This document shows positions 1-9,409 of a DNA stretch of 64,000 bases, piece after piece (positions within the stretch are counted from its first letter, which is position 1; each line of letters starts with the position of its first letter). The stretch is taken from the NCBI RefSeq assembly GCF_011742875.1, contig NZ_JAAQTL010000001.1, positions 372,001 to 436,000 of the forward strand, read 5' to 3'. The stretch is from Luteibacter yeojuensis (GTDB taxonomy: Bacteria; Pseudomonadota; Gammaproteobacteria; Xanthomonadales; Rhodanobacteraceae). A model generated the notes under the pieces. It was not told where the DNA came from, searched no databases, and saw nothing but the letters and a program-made list of their open reading frames with translations. Made by a program: the position numbers and the translations under genes.

Positions 1-1122
1 TTGCACGGGACGCGCGATGGCGCGCGGTGCGTGGCGCAGGCCGGCGGCAAGCGCGAAGACCAGGATCGACCCCGCGCACGCGGCGAGCAGCGACATGCCG
101 AGCGAAGTCGCGACCGGACCGTAGCCCTCGGGCATGCCGACATAGTTCGCCAGCGTCAGCGTGCGGTCGTAGGGCCACAGCTTCACGACGCTCACGTACG
201 CCACGGTCGCCACGACGGCCACGAGCGGCAGCAGGGCCAGCGCGCTCAGCGCGCCGAGGGCGGCATCGCGGGCCGGGTGTCTGGCCGGTTGCAGCATGCG
301 TCCGGGCATCGCGTCGCCGCTGTCCTGGCGGCGCCGGGCGATGCGACCGAGCCAGACCGAGAGGAGCGCGGGGGCGAGCAGCACGACCCCCAGCGTCGCA
401 CCCATGGCGAAATCGAGCTGGCCCACCACTTCGCTGTAGATCTCCATCGCGAGCACGCGATAGTTCCCGCCGACGACCACGGCGCTGCCGAAGTCCGTGA
501 GCGTCTCGGTGAAGACGAGGAAGGCGGCGGCAAGCAGCGCGAAGCGCAGGCGCAACAGCGTCACGTCGACGAATTGCCGCCAAGGGGTGGCACCCATCGA
601 CGCGGCGGCGTCGTAATGGCGCGCGGGCGTGCGGACCAGCGCCGCCGACACGATGATCGTCACCTGCGGCAGACCGTACAGCGTGTTCGCCACGAGGAGC
701 CCCCAGAAGCCGTAGATATCGGTCGGCAGGCCGGTGAGCCGGTGGACGAGGCCGTTGCGGCCGAGCAGGCAGACGAGGCCGAGGCCCAGCACGAGCGACG
801 GCGCGAGCATCGGCAGGAGGAGGGTGCCGCGGATCAACGCCTTGCCCGGCAGACGGGAGCGATGCAGCGCCATCGCGAGGGCAATGCCGAGCGGCACACA
901 GCACAGCGTCGTGGCGACACCGATGGCGAGGCTGTGCAAGGCCGCGCGCGGAAGGCCGGGATCGTCGAACAGGCGCAGGTAGTTCGCCAAGGTGAGGGCG
1001 CCGTGCGCGTCAGTGACGCTGCGCCAGAGCACCGTGGCGAGCGGCTGCACGAAGAACAGCAGCAGGGCGAGCACAGGCAGGGCCACGAGCGACACTCCCG
1101 CGCTGCGACCCGCGGAGTTCAT
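1..1122 (-). CDS. ABC transporter permease, 2-aminoethylphosphonate/Fe3+ type (3' end outside window)
   Basis: Inner-membrane permease of an importer. I translated the minus strand from the ATG at 1122 and the frame stays open for 374 codons to the window edge, so the C-terminus is missing. The start overlaps the stop of the ATPase gene by 4 bp (ATGA), indicating translational coupling. The protein begins with a hydrophobic segment after a short Ser/Arg-containing N-terminus and has several more membrane segments. An EAA-type coupling loop is visible (AASMGATPWRQFVDVTLLR), the site that contacts the ATPase. A second hydrophobic half starts after a basic linker, as in the fused two-domain permeases of the Fe3+/2-aminoethylphosphonate families (usually about 550 residues). 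The substrate cannot be told from the permease alone; phosphonate is inferred from the family as a whole. Confidence 0.85.
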   Translation of the reverse strand, partial: MNSAGRSAGVSLVALPVLALLLFFVQPLATVLWRSVTDAHGALTLANYLRLFDDPGLPRAALHSLAIGVATTLCCVPLGIALAMALHRSRLPGKALIRGTLLLPMLAPSLVLGLGLVCLLGRNGLVHRLTGLPTDIYGFWGLLVANTLYGLPQVTIIVSAALVRTPARHYDAAASMGATPWRQFVDVTLLRLRFALLAAAFLVFTETLTDFGSAVVVGGNYRVLAMEIYSEVVGQLDFAMGATLGVVLLAPALLSVWLGRIARRRQDSGDAMPGRMLQPARHPARDAALGALSALALLPLVAVVATVAYVSVVKLWPYDRTLTLANYVGMPEGYGPVATSLGMSLLAACAGSILVFALAAGLRHAPRAIARPVQ

Positions 1123-2120
1123 GCGCACACCCACGCGCCGCGCATCGCGTCGACGGACACCGGCTCGCCGCGTGCGAGCACGCTGTTCCCCGGCACTTCG
1201 GCAAGCAGGCGGCGGCCGCGCCATGCCAGGGTCACGCGGGCGAGGTTGCCGAGGAAAACGGTGTCCTCGACCACGGCTTCGCCGCGCGCATCGCTTCGGA
1301 TCGCCACGTCCTCCGGGCGGAGGCAGAGTTCATACGTCGTTTCCCCGCCGGGCGGCCGGCGCTCGAGGAACCCCGGCATGGTTTCGCGCACGAAGGACGT
1401 CGGCAACAGGTTGGCGCGACCCACGAACTCGGCGACGAAGCGCGAGCGCGGACGCTCGTAGAGATCGCGCGGCGTGCCGGCCTGCTCGATGCGCCCGTGG
1501 TTCATGCAGACGATGGTGTCGGCCATCGCCAGCGCTTCTTCCTGGTCGTGCGTGACCATGATGGTCGGAATGCCCAGTGCGCGCTGGAGCAGGCGGATCT
1601 CGCTGCGAAGCTGCCCACGAATGGCGGGATCGAGCGCGGAAAGCGGCTCGTCGAGCAGGAGCATCGCAGGCTCGGTGGCCAGGGCACGGGCCAGCGCCAC
1701 GCGTTGCTGCTGGCCGCCGGAGAGCTCGTCCGGGAACCGCGACCCCAGTCCGCCGAGGCCGACGCGTTCCAGCAGCTCGCTGCAGCGCGCGGCGATCTTC
1801 GCCGGCGAATCGCGGCGCAGGCGCATCGGATAGCCCACGTTCGCGGCGGCGGTCATGTCCGGAAAGAGCGAATAGGCCTGGAACACGAGTCCCATGCGCC
1901 TTTCCCGCGCGGGCAGGGCGGTGATGTCGCGGCCGCCGAGGGCGATGCGTCCGGCATCGGGCGCCGTCAGTCCGGCGACGATGCGCAACAGCGTGGTCTT
2001 GCCGCAGCCACTCGGGCCGAGCAGGCAGACGAACTCGTTCTCGCGCGCGCCGAAGGACACCTGGTCGAGCACCTTGTGCCCGTCCCATGCCTTCGCGATG
2101 TCGTCGATCCGCAGATGCAT
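1119..2120 (-). CDS. ABC transporter ATP-binding protein, 2-aminoethylphosphonate/Fe3+ type
   Basis: Cytoplasmic ATPase (333 residues) that energises the adjacent permease. Walker A is GPSGCGKTT near residue 35, the signature motif is LSGGQQQR near 135, Walker B is MLLLDEP near 155, and the switch histidine lies in MVTHDQEEA. The C-terminal ~100 residues form a TOBE-like domain (LCLRPEDVAI), as in PotA/FbpC/PhnT-type ATPases. It lies 27 bp downstream of the binding-protein gene and overlaps the permease start by 4 bp, so the three form an operon. The domain order excludes an exporter. Phosphonate versus ferric-iron specificity is not decided by this subunit. Confidence 0.9.
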   Translation of the reverse strand: MHLRIDDIAKAWDGHKVLDQVSFGARENEFVCLLGPSGCGKTTLLRIVAGLTAPDAGRIALGGRDITALPARERRMGLVFQAYSLFPDMTAAANVGYPMRLRRDSPAKIAARCSELLERVGLGGLGSRFPDELSGGQQQRVALARALATEPAMLLLDEPLSALDPAIRGQLRSEIRLLQRALGIPTIMVTHDQEEALAMADTIVCMNHGRIEQAGTPRDLYERPRSRFVAEFVGRANLLPTSFVRETMPGFLERRPPGGETTYELCLRPEDVAIRSDARGEAVVEDTVFLGNLARVTLAWRGRRLLAEVPGNSVLARGEPVSVDAMRGAWVCA

Positions 2121-2147
2121 ACCCCAAAACTCCCCCTGGCCGCCGCG

Positions 2148-3149
2148 CTAGCGCGTCAGCCGCTTGTACCTGGCGATGAGCGCCGCGCGTTCGCGCGCGG
2201 CCGTGGCGAAGTCGCGCGCGGGCAGCGTCGCGACGAGGTCGGCGGGCAGCCCTTCCCGTTGCTGTTCCTCGCTCGGCACGCTGCCGGGCGCGGCGACGAT
2301 TTCCTTGTAGCCGCGGTACAGCGCCGCCGCCGCGGGCGACGCGGTCCAGTCCAGGAACCGTTGGGCGTCCCCGGCGTGCGGGGACCCCTTCATCAGCGCC
2401 GACGCCTCGAGTTCGTAACCCTTCGGGCCTTCCGGTATCACCATCGTCACCGGGTAGCCTTGCCGGATCGACTGCATGGCCGAGAAGGCGAAGGAAATGC
2501 CGATGGGAAATTCGCCGATGCGCGCGAGCTTGCACGGCGCCGATCCGGACAGCGTCATCTGTCCGACATTGCGCGCGATGCCGAGGACCGTGTCCATGCC
2601 TGCCTTGTCGCGTCCCGCCTCGGAAAGCGACGAGATCAGCATGTAGCCGGTGCCGGACGACGAGGGGTCGGGCATCGCGATCTGGCCGCGGTACGCCGGC
2701 GAGGTCAGGTCTTGCCAGTGTCGCGGCATCGGCAGGCCTTGCCCGGCCAGCGCCTCCCGATTCACGCACAGCGCGGCGAGGAACCCGGTCGGGGCGAACC
2801 AGCGCCCGTCGGCGTCGCGGAACGCCGCGGGCATGCGATCGATGTTCGTCCCGTGCACGGGCGCGAGCAGGCCGGCAATGCGCGGGTCGAGCATGTCGGT
2901 CACCGCCATGCCCCAGATCGCGTCGTTGCGCGGTTGCGCCGACTCGGCGAGCAGGCGGGCGGCGAGGTCGCCGCTGGAGAGACGGAGCACGCGGATGTCG
3001 ATGCCTGGGAGGGCCTTCTTCGCCGCGTCCAGGTACGTCGCGATCTCGTCGCTCTCCAGCGCCGAATACACCGTGACGGTGCCTGCATGGGCCAGGCCGC
3101 CGATGGCCAGCAGCAGGGTCGCGCTTGCAATGTGTCGATAGGGACGCAT
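2148..3149 (-). CDS. Periplasmic substrate-binding protein of the phosphonate/Fe3+-type ABC importer
   Basis: Extracytoplasmic solute-binding protein of 333 residues, first gene of the importer operon. I chose the ATG at 3149 rather than upstream in-frame starts because it gives a clean signal peptide: basic start MRPYRH, hydrophobic core, and likely cleavage after LAHA near residue 22. The mature protein begins TVTVYSALE, typical of the group that binds Fe3+, 2-aminoethylphosphonate or similar anions. It shows the family's GTGYML and GFLAALCVN stretches. I do not see the paired tyrosines that bind iron in FbpA, which favours an organic or phosphonate ligand; this is inference. The upstream 150 bp is shared with the divergent HisN-like gene and probably carries both promoters. 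Confidence 0.8.
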   Translation of the reverse strand: MRPYRHIASATLLLAIGGLAHAGTVTVYSALESDEIATYLDAAKKALPGIDIRVLRLSSGDLAARLLAESAQPRNDAIWGMAVTDMLDPRIAGLLAPVHGTNIDRMPAAFRDADGRWFAPTGFLAALCVNREALAGQGLPMPRHWQDLTSPAYRGQIAMPDPSSSGTGYMLISSLSEAGRDKAGMDTVLGIARNVGQMTLSGSAPCKLARIGEFPIGISFAFSAMQSIRQGYPVTMVIPEGPKGYELEASALMKGSPHAGDAQRFLDWTASPAAAALYRGYKEIVAAPGSVPSEEQQREGLPADLVATLPARDFATAARERAALIARYKRLTR

Positions 3150-3301
3150 GGCCGTCTCTGGGGTCACACCCCGTGTGGCGTTTTGGGTATATTTGCAAAC
3201 CTGTGGCTTGTACGTCCACCGGAATATTTTCGTTCTTGTCATCATCACGAAACGTGCGGCCGCTACACGGCGCACGCTTCGACGAACCAGGAGTGCCGTT
3301 G

Positions 3302-4093
3302 ATGGAATCGTTGTCCGCCGCCGAGCGGAAGCAGTTCGAAGCCTTCGCCACCGGTATCGCCGACAATGCGCGCGCCTTGTCGCTGCCGCGCTTCCGGCGC
3401 CCGGTGGACGTCACGCTCAAGGGCGACATGAGTCCGGTGACGGCCGTGGACCGCGGCGTGGAATCGATGCTGCGCGAACGCATCGAGATGGCATGGCCCA
3501 TGCATGGCCTGCTTGGCGAGGAATACGGCGCGACACGCGTGGACGCGGAATTCGTGTGGTCGATCGATCCCATCGACGGCACGCGCAGCTTCATTTCCGG
3601 CTGGCCCCTGTGGGGCACGTTGATCGCGCTGCTGCATCGCGGACGCCCTGTGCTGGGCGTGCTCGACATGCCCGCGCTCGACGAGCGCTGGATCGGCCAC
3701 AAGGGCGCCGGCACGACGATGAACGGTGCGCCTTGCCGTACCAGCGCATGCGATCGCCTCGCCGCGGCGACGATCTATACCACTACGCCCGACATGTTCA
3801 CGCCGGACGAGTGGGCGCGTTTCGACCGTACCAGCCGCGAGGCCTACGCACGCCGTTTCGGTGGCGACTGTTATGGTTACGGCATGCTCGCCTCGGGTCA
3901 CATCGATGCCGTCATCGAGGCCAACCTCATGCCGTACGACTATCTCGCCATCGCGCCGGTCGTGGAGGCCGCGGGCGGCGTCATGACCGACTGGGAAGGG
4001 CGGCCCCTCGGCCTCGAAAGCGGCGCGCGCGTCGTCGCGGCCGCGACGCCCGCACTGCACGCGGCGTTGATCGAATCGCTCGCCAGGAGCTGA
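3302..4093 (+). CDS. Inositol-monophosphatase superfamily phosphatase, HisN-like
   Basis: Mg2+-dependent phosphatase of 263 residues. The start at 3302 follows an AGGAG site and removes a spurious upstream extension. The metal and catalytic motifs are intact: GEEYG, then DPIDGTRSFISGWPLWGT, then DYLAIAPVVEAAGG with the late metal-binding Asp. The TRSFISG variant of the DPIDGT motif is characteristic of the HisN-type histidinol phosphatases within the superfamily; inositol phosphatases usually read DPLDGTTNF. A role in histidine biosynthesis is therefore plausible, but the neighbours (phosphonate importer, phospholipase C) suggest organophosphate scavenging as an alternative. It is followed 7 bp later by the phospholipase gene, so the two are probably cotranscribed. 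Confidence 0.8.
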   Translation: MESLSAAERKQFEAFATGIADNARALSLPRFRRPVDVTLKGDMSPVTAVDRGVESMLRERIEMAWPMHGLLGEEYGATRVDAEFVWSIDPIDGTRSFISGWPLWGTLIALLHRGRPVLGVLDMPALDERWIGHKGAGTTMNGAPCRTSACDRLAAATIYTTTPDMFTPDEWARFDRTSREAYARRFGGDCYGYGMLASGHIDAVIEANLMPYDYLAIAPVVEAAGGVMTDWEGRPLGLESGARVVAAATPALHAALIESLARS

Positions 4094-4100
4094 AACCCGC

Positions 4101-6236
4101 ATGTTCTCCCGTGACCGCCGCCGTTTCCTGCATGCCGCCGGCGCCACCGTCGCCGCTTCGCTCGTCGCGCAAGGCTTTCCGGCGGCGATCGCGTCGGCGC
4201 TGGCGACACCGCCGGATCGCCGCACCGGCACGATTGCCGATGTCGGGCACGTGGTGGTGCTCATGCAGGAGAACCGCTCGTTCGACCACTATTTCGGCAG
4301 CCTTCGCGGCGTACGCGGCTTTGCCGATCCGCGCGTCCTCGAGCTTGGCAACGGCGACCCGGTATGGCGCCAGCCCGTGAGCGCGGCGCGTACGAAGTTC
4401 TGGAAGTCCCGCGGCGTCGGCGACGACGTCGCCTGGGTGTATCCGTTCCACCTGGACACGCATGCGTCCGGCGACCACCACGAAGGTACCGATCACGGCT
4501 GGAGCAGCGGCCACGGCGCATGGAACCTTGGCCGCAACGATCGCTGGATCGAGCAGAAGCAGGACGTGCTCACCATGGCCTACCTGCGCCGCGACGATGC
4601 CGCGTTCCATTACGCGCTGGCCGATGCGTTCACCGTCTGCGACGCGTACCACGCCTCCGCGCTGGCGGACACGGCGATCAACCGCATCTACCTGTGGAGC
4701 GGCACGTCCGACCCGTCCGGCAGGCTCGGCACGAAGGACAATGGCCCCGGCAGCGAGGAACGGCCCGAGACCAACGGCTATACGTGGACGACCTATCCCG
4801 AGCGCCTGGAGAAGGCCGGCATCAGCTGGCGCGTGTACCAGGGTGGCACCGGCGAGCCAGGGTCGCCCACCGATAACTACACGGACAACTCGCTCGAATT
4901 CTTCGCGACATACCAGGTGAAGGAAGGCGCCGATCCGGCCGGCCCGCTCGTGCGCAACGGCGTGTCCACGCACACGCTGCGCGACCTGCGCAGGGATGTC
5001 CTTCACGACAGGCTGCCGCAGGTCACGTGGATCGTCGCTCCCTACAAATACAGCGAGCATCCCAAGGCGTCGCCCGCCGATGGTGCCTTCTACATCCGCG
5101 AAGTCATCGAAGCCCTCACGGCGAATCCAAAGGTATGGAGCCGCACCGTCCTGTTCCTCAACTACGACGAGAACGACGGTTTCTTCGACCACGTGGTGCC
5201 TCCGGCGCCGCCGCTGACCAGCGGAGAGGACGGCGAGGGCATGGTTTCGCAAGATCTCGCCCCCAGCCTGCCCGATGAGATCGTCGACCTCGATCGGCAC
5301 CCGCGCATCATGGCACCGGTCGTACCCGACAGCGATCCCGGCGGGCTTCAGCCGATAGGGCTGGGCAACCGCGTGCCCATGATCGTGATTTCGCCGTGGA
5401 CGCGCGGCGGCTGGGTCTGCTCGGAAACCTTCGACCACACCTCGGTGCTGCGCTTCCTCGAAAAGCGTTTCGGCGTCGAAGAGCCGAACATCAGCGCATG
5501 GCGCCGCTCCGTGTGTGGCGACCTCACCAGCGCATTCGATTTCTCCGGCAAGACGGACATCGCGATGCCGAAACCCGGCGTGCCCCCCGGTTCGAAGGGC
5601 AAGACGCCCATCCTCGTCCCGCGCGAGCAGGCGATGCCCCGGCAGGAGCCGGGCACCCGACCGGCTCGCCCGTTGGGCTACGCATGGTCGATCCGGCACC
5701 GGCTTGCCAACGGCGCCAGTCACATCGCCTTCGACAATTCAGGCAAGCTCGGCGTCGCCTTCCTCGTCTACGACGGCCTCCACCGCGAAACGCCGCCGCG
5801 CCGCTACGCGGTATCGGCTGGCGATCGCATTGAGGATCGCTGGCGGCTGGCCGAGGCGGGCGACGGGTACGACCGTCGCATCCACGGACCCCATGGCTAT
5901 TTCTGCGCTTTGCGCGGTTTTGCCGACGATCCGGTCGAGGCGGAGGTGCAGGGTATCCCGTCCCAACGTCGAATCAGGCTCGTGTTGAACAACCGCGGGC
6001 CGAAAGACATAACGTGCCGCATAGCGAATGCCTATGGCGACGAACCGGTGCGGCACATCGACATCCCCGCGCATGGCGGCGAAGAAGTCCTAGTCGACCT
6101 CGCCGGGAGCGCAGGGTGGTACGACGTTACCGTGACCACGCCGGACGCTCCCCGTTACCTGCGCCGCTTCGCTGGCCACCACGAGGACGGCAAGCCGTCG
6201 ACGAGCGATCCCGGCGTCTCCCCTCGGTCGTCGTAG
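4101..6236 (+). CDS. plcN: Phosphocholine-specific phospholipase C, Tat-exported
   Basis: Secreted phospholipase C of 711 residues that hydrolyses phosphatidylcholine to diacylglycerol and phosphocholine. The N-terminus is a twin-arginine signal: RDRRRFLHAAGA followed by an Ala-rich hydrophobic stretch. The metal-dependent catalytic domain opens with VVLMQENRSFDHYFG, the hallmark of the PlcN/PlcH/acid phosphatase family, and contains NYDENDGFFDHV. Two C-terminal beta-rich repeats (DUF756-like), from about residue 510 on, are usual for the non-haemolytic enzymes, and the length agrees. No accessory plcR is present. Next to an organophosphate importer, a role in phosphate or choline acquisition is likely. 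Confidence 0.92.
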   Translation: MFSRDRRRFLHAAGATVAASLVAQGFPAAIASALATPPDRRTGTIADVGHVVVLMQENRSFDHYFGSLRGVRGFADPRVLELGNGDPVWRQPVSAARTKFWKSRGVGDDVAWVYPFHLDTHASGDHHEGTDHGWSSGHGAWNLGRNDRWIEQKQDVLTMAYLRRDDAAFHYALADAFTVCDAYHASALADTAINRIYLWSGTSDPSGRLGTKDNGPGSEERPETNGYTWTTYPERLEKAGISWRVYQGGTGEPGSPTDNYTDNSLEFFATYQVKEGADPAGPLVRNGVSTHTLRDLRRDVLHDRLPQVTWIVAPYKYSEHPKASPADGAFYIREVIEALTANPKVWSRTVLFLNYDENDGFFDHVVPPAPPLTSGEDGEGMVSQDLAPSLPDEIVDLDRHPRIMAPVVPDSDPGGLQPIGLGNRVPMIVISPWTRGGWVCSETFDHTSVLRFLEKRFGVEEPNISAWRRSVCGDLTSAFDFSGKTDIAMPKPGVPPGSKGKTPILVPREQAMPRQEPGTRPARPLGYAWSIRHRLANGASHIAFDNSGKLGVAFLVYDGLHRETPPRRYAVSAGDRIEDRWRLAEAGDGYDRRIHGPHGYFCALRGFADDPVEAEVQGIPSQRRIRLVLNNRGPKDITCRIANAYGDEPVRHIDIPAHGGEEVLVDLAGSAGWYDVTVTTPDAPRYLRRFAGHHEDGKPSTSDPGVSPRSS

Positions 6237-6336
6237 GGCGTGGTCGCGGCTTTCGCCGGGACGAAGGGAGGGGCGCTGGGTCCGGGTTCGCCCGGACGGC
6301 TATACTCGGGGGCCAGCCCCATCGACATCCCCCTCC

Positions 6337-7257
6337 GTGACCAGCGAACTGTCCTCCATCATCGATTTCATCCGCTATGGCGCGAGCCGCTTCTCGGCCG
6401 CCGGCCTCACGTTCGGGCATAGCCACGACAATCCGATCGACGAGGCCACCCACCTGGTCCTGGCCGCGTTGCACCTGCCGCCGGACCTGCCGCCCGCCTA
6501 CGGCGCCGGCAAACTCGTGGCTGCCGAGCGGGAGGCCGTGCTCGCGCTGATCGAGAGGCGCATCTTCGAGCGCGTGCCCGTGGCCTACCTCGTGGGCGAA
6601 ACCTGGTTTGCCGGGCTCAAGTTCAAGAGCGACCGTCGGGCGCTCGTGCCGCGGTCGCCCATCGCCGAACTCATCGAGAGCCGCTTCACCCCCTGGCTGG
6701 ACGACCGCCGGGTGGAGCGTGCCCTCGACCTGTGCACCGGGTCAGGGTGCATCGGCATCGCCATGGCCGAATACAACCCGGACTGGCAGGTCGACCTCGT
6801 CGACGTCAGCGACGACGCGCTGTCGCTGGCGAACGAGAACATCGCGTACCAGCATGTGGAAGACCGCGTGCGGGCGCTCAAGTCCGACCTCTTCGAGGGG
6901 GTGCGAGGCGAGGTCTACGACCTCATCGTCTCCAATCCGCCTTACGTCACCAACGACGAATACGCGGCCATGCCGGCCGAATACAGCCACGAACCCGTCC
7001 TCGGCCTGACATCCGGGGATGATGGACTGGATATCACGTTGCGCATCCTCGACGAGGCGGCCGACCATCTCAGCGAGGACGGCCTGCTCATCGTCGAAGT
7101 GGGCGACAGCGAGCACGCCCTGGTGGACCTGCTGCCGCGCGTGCCGTTCGTCTGGCTGGAGTTCAAGGTGGGCCCGATGGGCATCTTCGCGCTGGAGCGG
7201 CGCGACCTCGTCGAGCACGCCGCGGACATCTCGGCCGTACGCGCCGCCAGAACCTGA
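6337..7257 (+). CDS. prmB: 50S ribosomal protein L3 glutamine N5-methyltransferase
   Basis: S-adenosylmethionine-dependent methyltransferase (306 residues) that methylates the side-chain amide of a glutamine in ribosomal protein L3. The catalytic NPPY motif is at residues 200-203 ([12 protein letters not shown]), and the SAM-binding glycine motif is [12 protein letters not shown]. The N-terminal helical domain contains the PrmB-like stretch [15 protein letters not shown] and distinguishes it from PrmC (release factors), which normally neighbours prfA. The start is GTG; no earlier start gives a better N-terminus. aroC follows 13 bp downstream, the usual arrangement in gammaproteobacteria. Confidence 0.93.
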   Translation: MTSELSSIIDFIRYGASRFSAAGLTFGHSHDNPIDEATHLVLAALHLPPDLPPAYGAGKLVAAEREAVLALIERRIFERVPVAYLVGETWFAGLKFKSDRRALVPRSPIAELIESRFTPWLDDRRVERALDLCTGSGCIGIAMAEYNPDWQVDLVDVSDDALSLANENIAYQHVEDRVRALKSDLFEGVRGEVYDLIVSNPPYVTNDEYAAMPAEYSHEPVLGLTSGDDGLDITLRILDEAADHLSEDGLLIVEVGDSEHALVDLLPRVPFVWLEFKVGPMGIFALERRDLVEHAADISAVRAART

Positions 7258-7270
7258 CCCCGGGAATACC

Positions 7271-8374
7271 GTGTCCTCCAATACGTTCGGCAAGCTCCTC
7301 TCCGTCACCACCTTCGGCGAAAGCCACGGCCCGGCGATCGGGTGCGTGGTGGACGGCTGCCCACCTGGCCTGCCGCTCGAGGCCGGCGAATTCCGAGCCG
7401 ATCTCGAGCGCCGCGCCACCGGACGTTCGCGGCATACCTCGCAGCGCCGCGAGGCGGACGAGGTCGAGATCCTGTCGGGCGTATACGAGGGCGTGACCAC
7501 GGGTACGCCGATCGCCCTGCTGATCCGCAACACCGATGCGCGCTCGAAGGATTACGGCAACATCCTCGATACCTTCCGCCCCGGACACGCCGACTACACC
7601 TATTGGCAGAAATACGGTGTCCGCGACCCACGCGGCGGCGGCCGCTCCTCCGCCCGCGAAACCACGATGCGTGTCGCGGCCGGCGTGATCGCGAAGAAAT
7701 GGCTCACCCGGCGCCATGGCGTGACCGTGAGCGGCCACGTTGCCCAGATCGGCGAGATCGTGCCGCGGGGCTTCGACGCCGACGCGATCGAAGCGAATCC
7801 GTTCTTCTGGCCGGACGCCGGTCAGGTGCCCGAACTCGAGTCCTATATGGACGCGTTGCGCAAGTCGGGCGACTCGGTCGGTGCGAAGGTCACCGTCGTG
7901 GCGAACGGCGTCCCGGCCGGCTGGGGCGAACCCATCTACGGCAAGCTCGACGGCGAACTGGCCGCGGCCATGATGTCGATCAACGCCGTGAAGGGGGTCG
8001 AGATCGGCGACGGTTTCGCCGCGGTGGCGCAACGCGGCACGCAGCATCGCGACGAGATGACCGCCTCGGGTTTCCTTTCCAACCACGCGGGCGGCATCCT
8101 CGGCGGCATCGCCTCGGGCCAGCCGGTGGTGGTGTCGATGGCCTTCAAGCCCACCTCGAGCATCCTCGTCCCCGGGCGCAGTATCGACCGGGCAGGGGAA
8201 CCCACCGAGGTGGTGACGAAGGGCCGCCACGATCCCTGCGTGGGCATCCGCGCCGTGCCCATCGCCGAGGCCATGCTGGCCCTCGTGCTGATGGACCAGG
8301 CCTTGCGCCATCGCGCCCAGTGCGGCGACGTGGGCGACGTGTCGCCGCGCATCCCGGGCAGGTTCGAAGGGTGA
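7271..8374 (+). CDS. aroC: Chorismate synthase
   Basis: Last step of the shikimate pathway: converts 5-enolpyruvylshikimate-3-phosphate to chorismate using reduced FMN. I placed the start at the GTG at 7271, giving [19 protein letters not shown], the universal N-terminus of the family; a longer reading frame upstream only overlaps prmB. The signatures [27 protein letters not shown] and the C-terminal [17 protein letters not shown] (which carries the family's conserved RHDPC) are complete. Length 367 residues matches AroC. The chorismate supplied feeds the trp genes encoded 7 kb downstream. Confidence 0.97.
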   Translation: MSSNTFGKLLSVTTFGESHGPAIGCVVDGCPPGLPLEAGEFRADLERRATGRSRHTSQRREADEVEILSGVYEGVTTGTPIALLIRNTDARSKDYGNILDTFRPGHADYTYWQKYGVRDPRGGGRSSARETTMRVAAGVIAKKWLTRRHGVTVSGHVAQIGEIVPRGFDADAIEANPFFWPDAGQVPELESYMDALRKSGDSVGAKVTVVANGVPAGWGEPIYGKLDGELAAAMMSINAVKGVEIGDGFAAVAQRGTQHRDEMTASGFLSNHAGGILGGIASGQPVVVSMAFKPTSSILVPGRSIDRAGEPTEVVTKGRHDPCVGIRAVPIAEAMLALVLMDQALRHRAQCGDVGDVSPRIPGRFEG

Positions 8375-8378
8375 GGCG

Positions 8379-9398
8379 ATGAGCAAGCCGAAGGTCTGGA
8401 TTTCCCGTCCGTTCTTCCCGGACATCGTCGACCGCCTGCGTCCTTATTTCGAGGTGTGCGCCGAGACCGAGGACCGGAAGCATTCCGCGGACGAACTCGC
8501 CGTCTGCCTCGCGGATGCCGACGCGGCGATCATCGGCCTCGTCGAGCGCATCGACGCCGCCACGATCGCCGGCGCGCCACGCCTGCGCTTCGTCGCCAAC
8601 CTGGGCGTGGGACACAACAACCTCGACCTGGATGCGCTGAGCGCGGCCGGCATCGGCGCGTCCAACACCCCCGACGTGCTCAACGAGACCGTCGCCGACT
8701 ACGCCTGGGCGCTGATGCTCGCCGCCGCGCGCCGTGTCGGCGCAGCGGAGCGCTGGCTCCGCGCGGGCCATTGGCAAGGTTTCCGCTTCGAAGGCTGGCT
8801 GGGCGCCGATGTGCACGGCAAGACCATCGGCATTCTGGGCATGGGCCGCATTGGCCAGGCCATCGCCCGACGGGCATCCGGATTCCGCTCGAAGGTGCTC
8901 TACCACAACCGCTCGCGGCTGGATCCGCGGATCGAGCACGACTGCGGCGCCACCTATGTGGACAAGGCGACGCTGCTTGCCGAGTCGGACCACCTGATCC
9001 TGGTGCTGCCGTTCACCGCGCAGAACCGCCACGCCATCGGCGCCGCCGAACTGGCGGCGATGAAGCCGACCGCCACGCTGGTGAACATCGCCCGGGGCGG
9101 CATCGTGGACGAGGCGGCGCTGGCCCGCGCCCTGGCCGACGGCGTCATCGCCGCGGCTGCGCTCGACGTGTTCGAAGGCGAGCCGGCGATTCATCCGGAT
9201 CTCCTGAAACTCGAAAATATCGTGCTGAGTCCGCACATCGCCAGCGCAAGTCGCGACACACGTCGCGATATGGCGGCGCTGGCTGTGGACAATGTGCTGG
9301 CGGCGTTCGGGCATGGTCCTCACGCCGGCCGGCCACCCACGATCCTCAACCCGGGTGTGCTGGCCGACGCCAGCCGACCTGTTTTTCCCAACGCCTGA
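8379..9398 (+). CDS. D-isomer-specific 2-hydroxyacid dehydrogenase (glyoxylate/hydroxypyruvate reductase-like)
   Basis: NAD(P)-dependent oxidoreductase of 339 residues. The Rossmann motif GMGRIGQAIARR is in the centre, followed by the catalytic arginine in NIARGGIVDE, the glutamate of the DVFEGEP region, and the histidine in SPHIASAS. The substrate-binding motif NLGVGHNNLDL is of the GHxNxD type seen in glyoxylate/hydroxypyruvate reductases. Located 4 bp after aroC and 11 bp before asd, in a position conserved in Xanthomonadales; a link to serine/vitamin B6 metabolism (PdxB-like role) has not been shown by anything in the sequence. Exact substrate uncertain. Confidence 0.9.
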   Translation: MSKPKVWISRPFFPDIVDRLRPYFEVCAETEDRKHSADELAVCLADADAAIIGLVERIDAATIAGAPRLRFVANLGVGHNNLDLDALSAAGIGASNTPDVLNETVADYAWALMLAAARRVGAAERWLRAGHWQGFRFEGWLGADVHGKTIGILGMGRIGQAIARRASGFRSKVLYHNRSRLDPRIEHDCGATYVDKATLLAESDHLILVLPFTAQNRHAIGAAELAAMKPTATLVNIARGGIVDEAALARALADGVIAAAALDVFEGEPAIHPDLLKLENIVLSPHIASASRDTRRDMAALAVDNVLAAFGHGPHAGRPPTILNPGVLADASRPVFPNA

Positions 9399-9409
9399 CG
9401 AAGCGAAGC

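Noticed and set aside
3125..3301. Upstream extension of the HisN-like gene
   Set aside because: The extension overlaps the divergent promoter region and the importer's signal peptide; a good AGGAG site precedes the ATG at 3302.
1330..3714. Long minus-strand frame spanning the ATPase, binding protein and part of the HisN-like gene
   Set aside because: Out of frame with two well-supported genes and Arg/Pro-rich in the manner of shadow frames.
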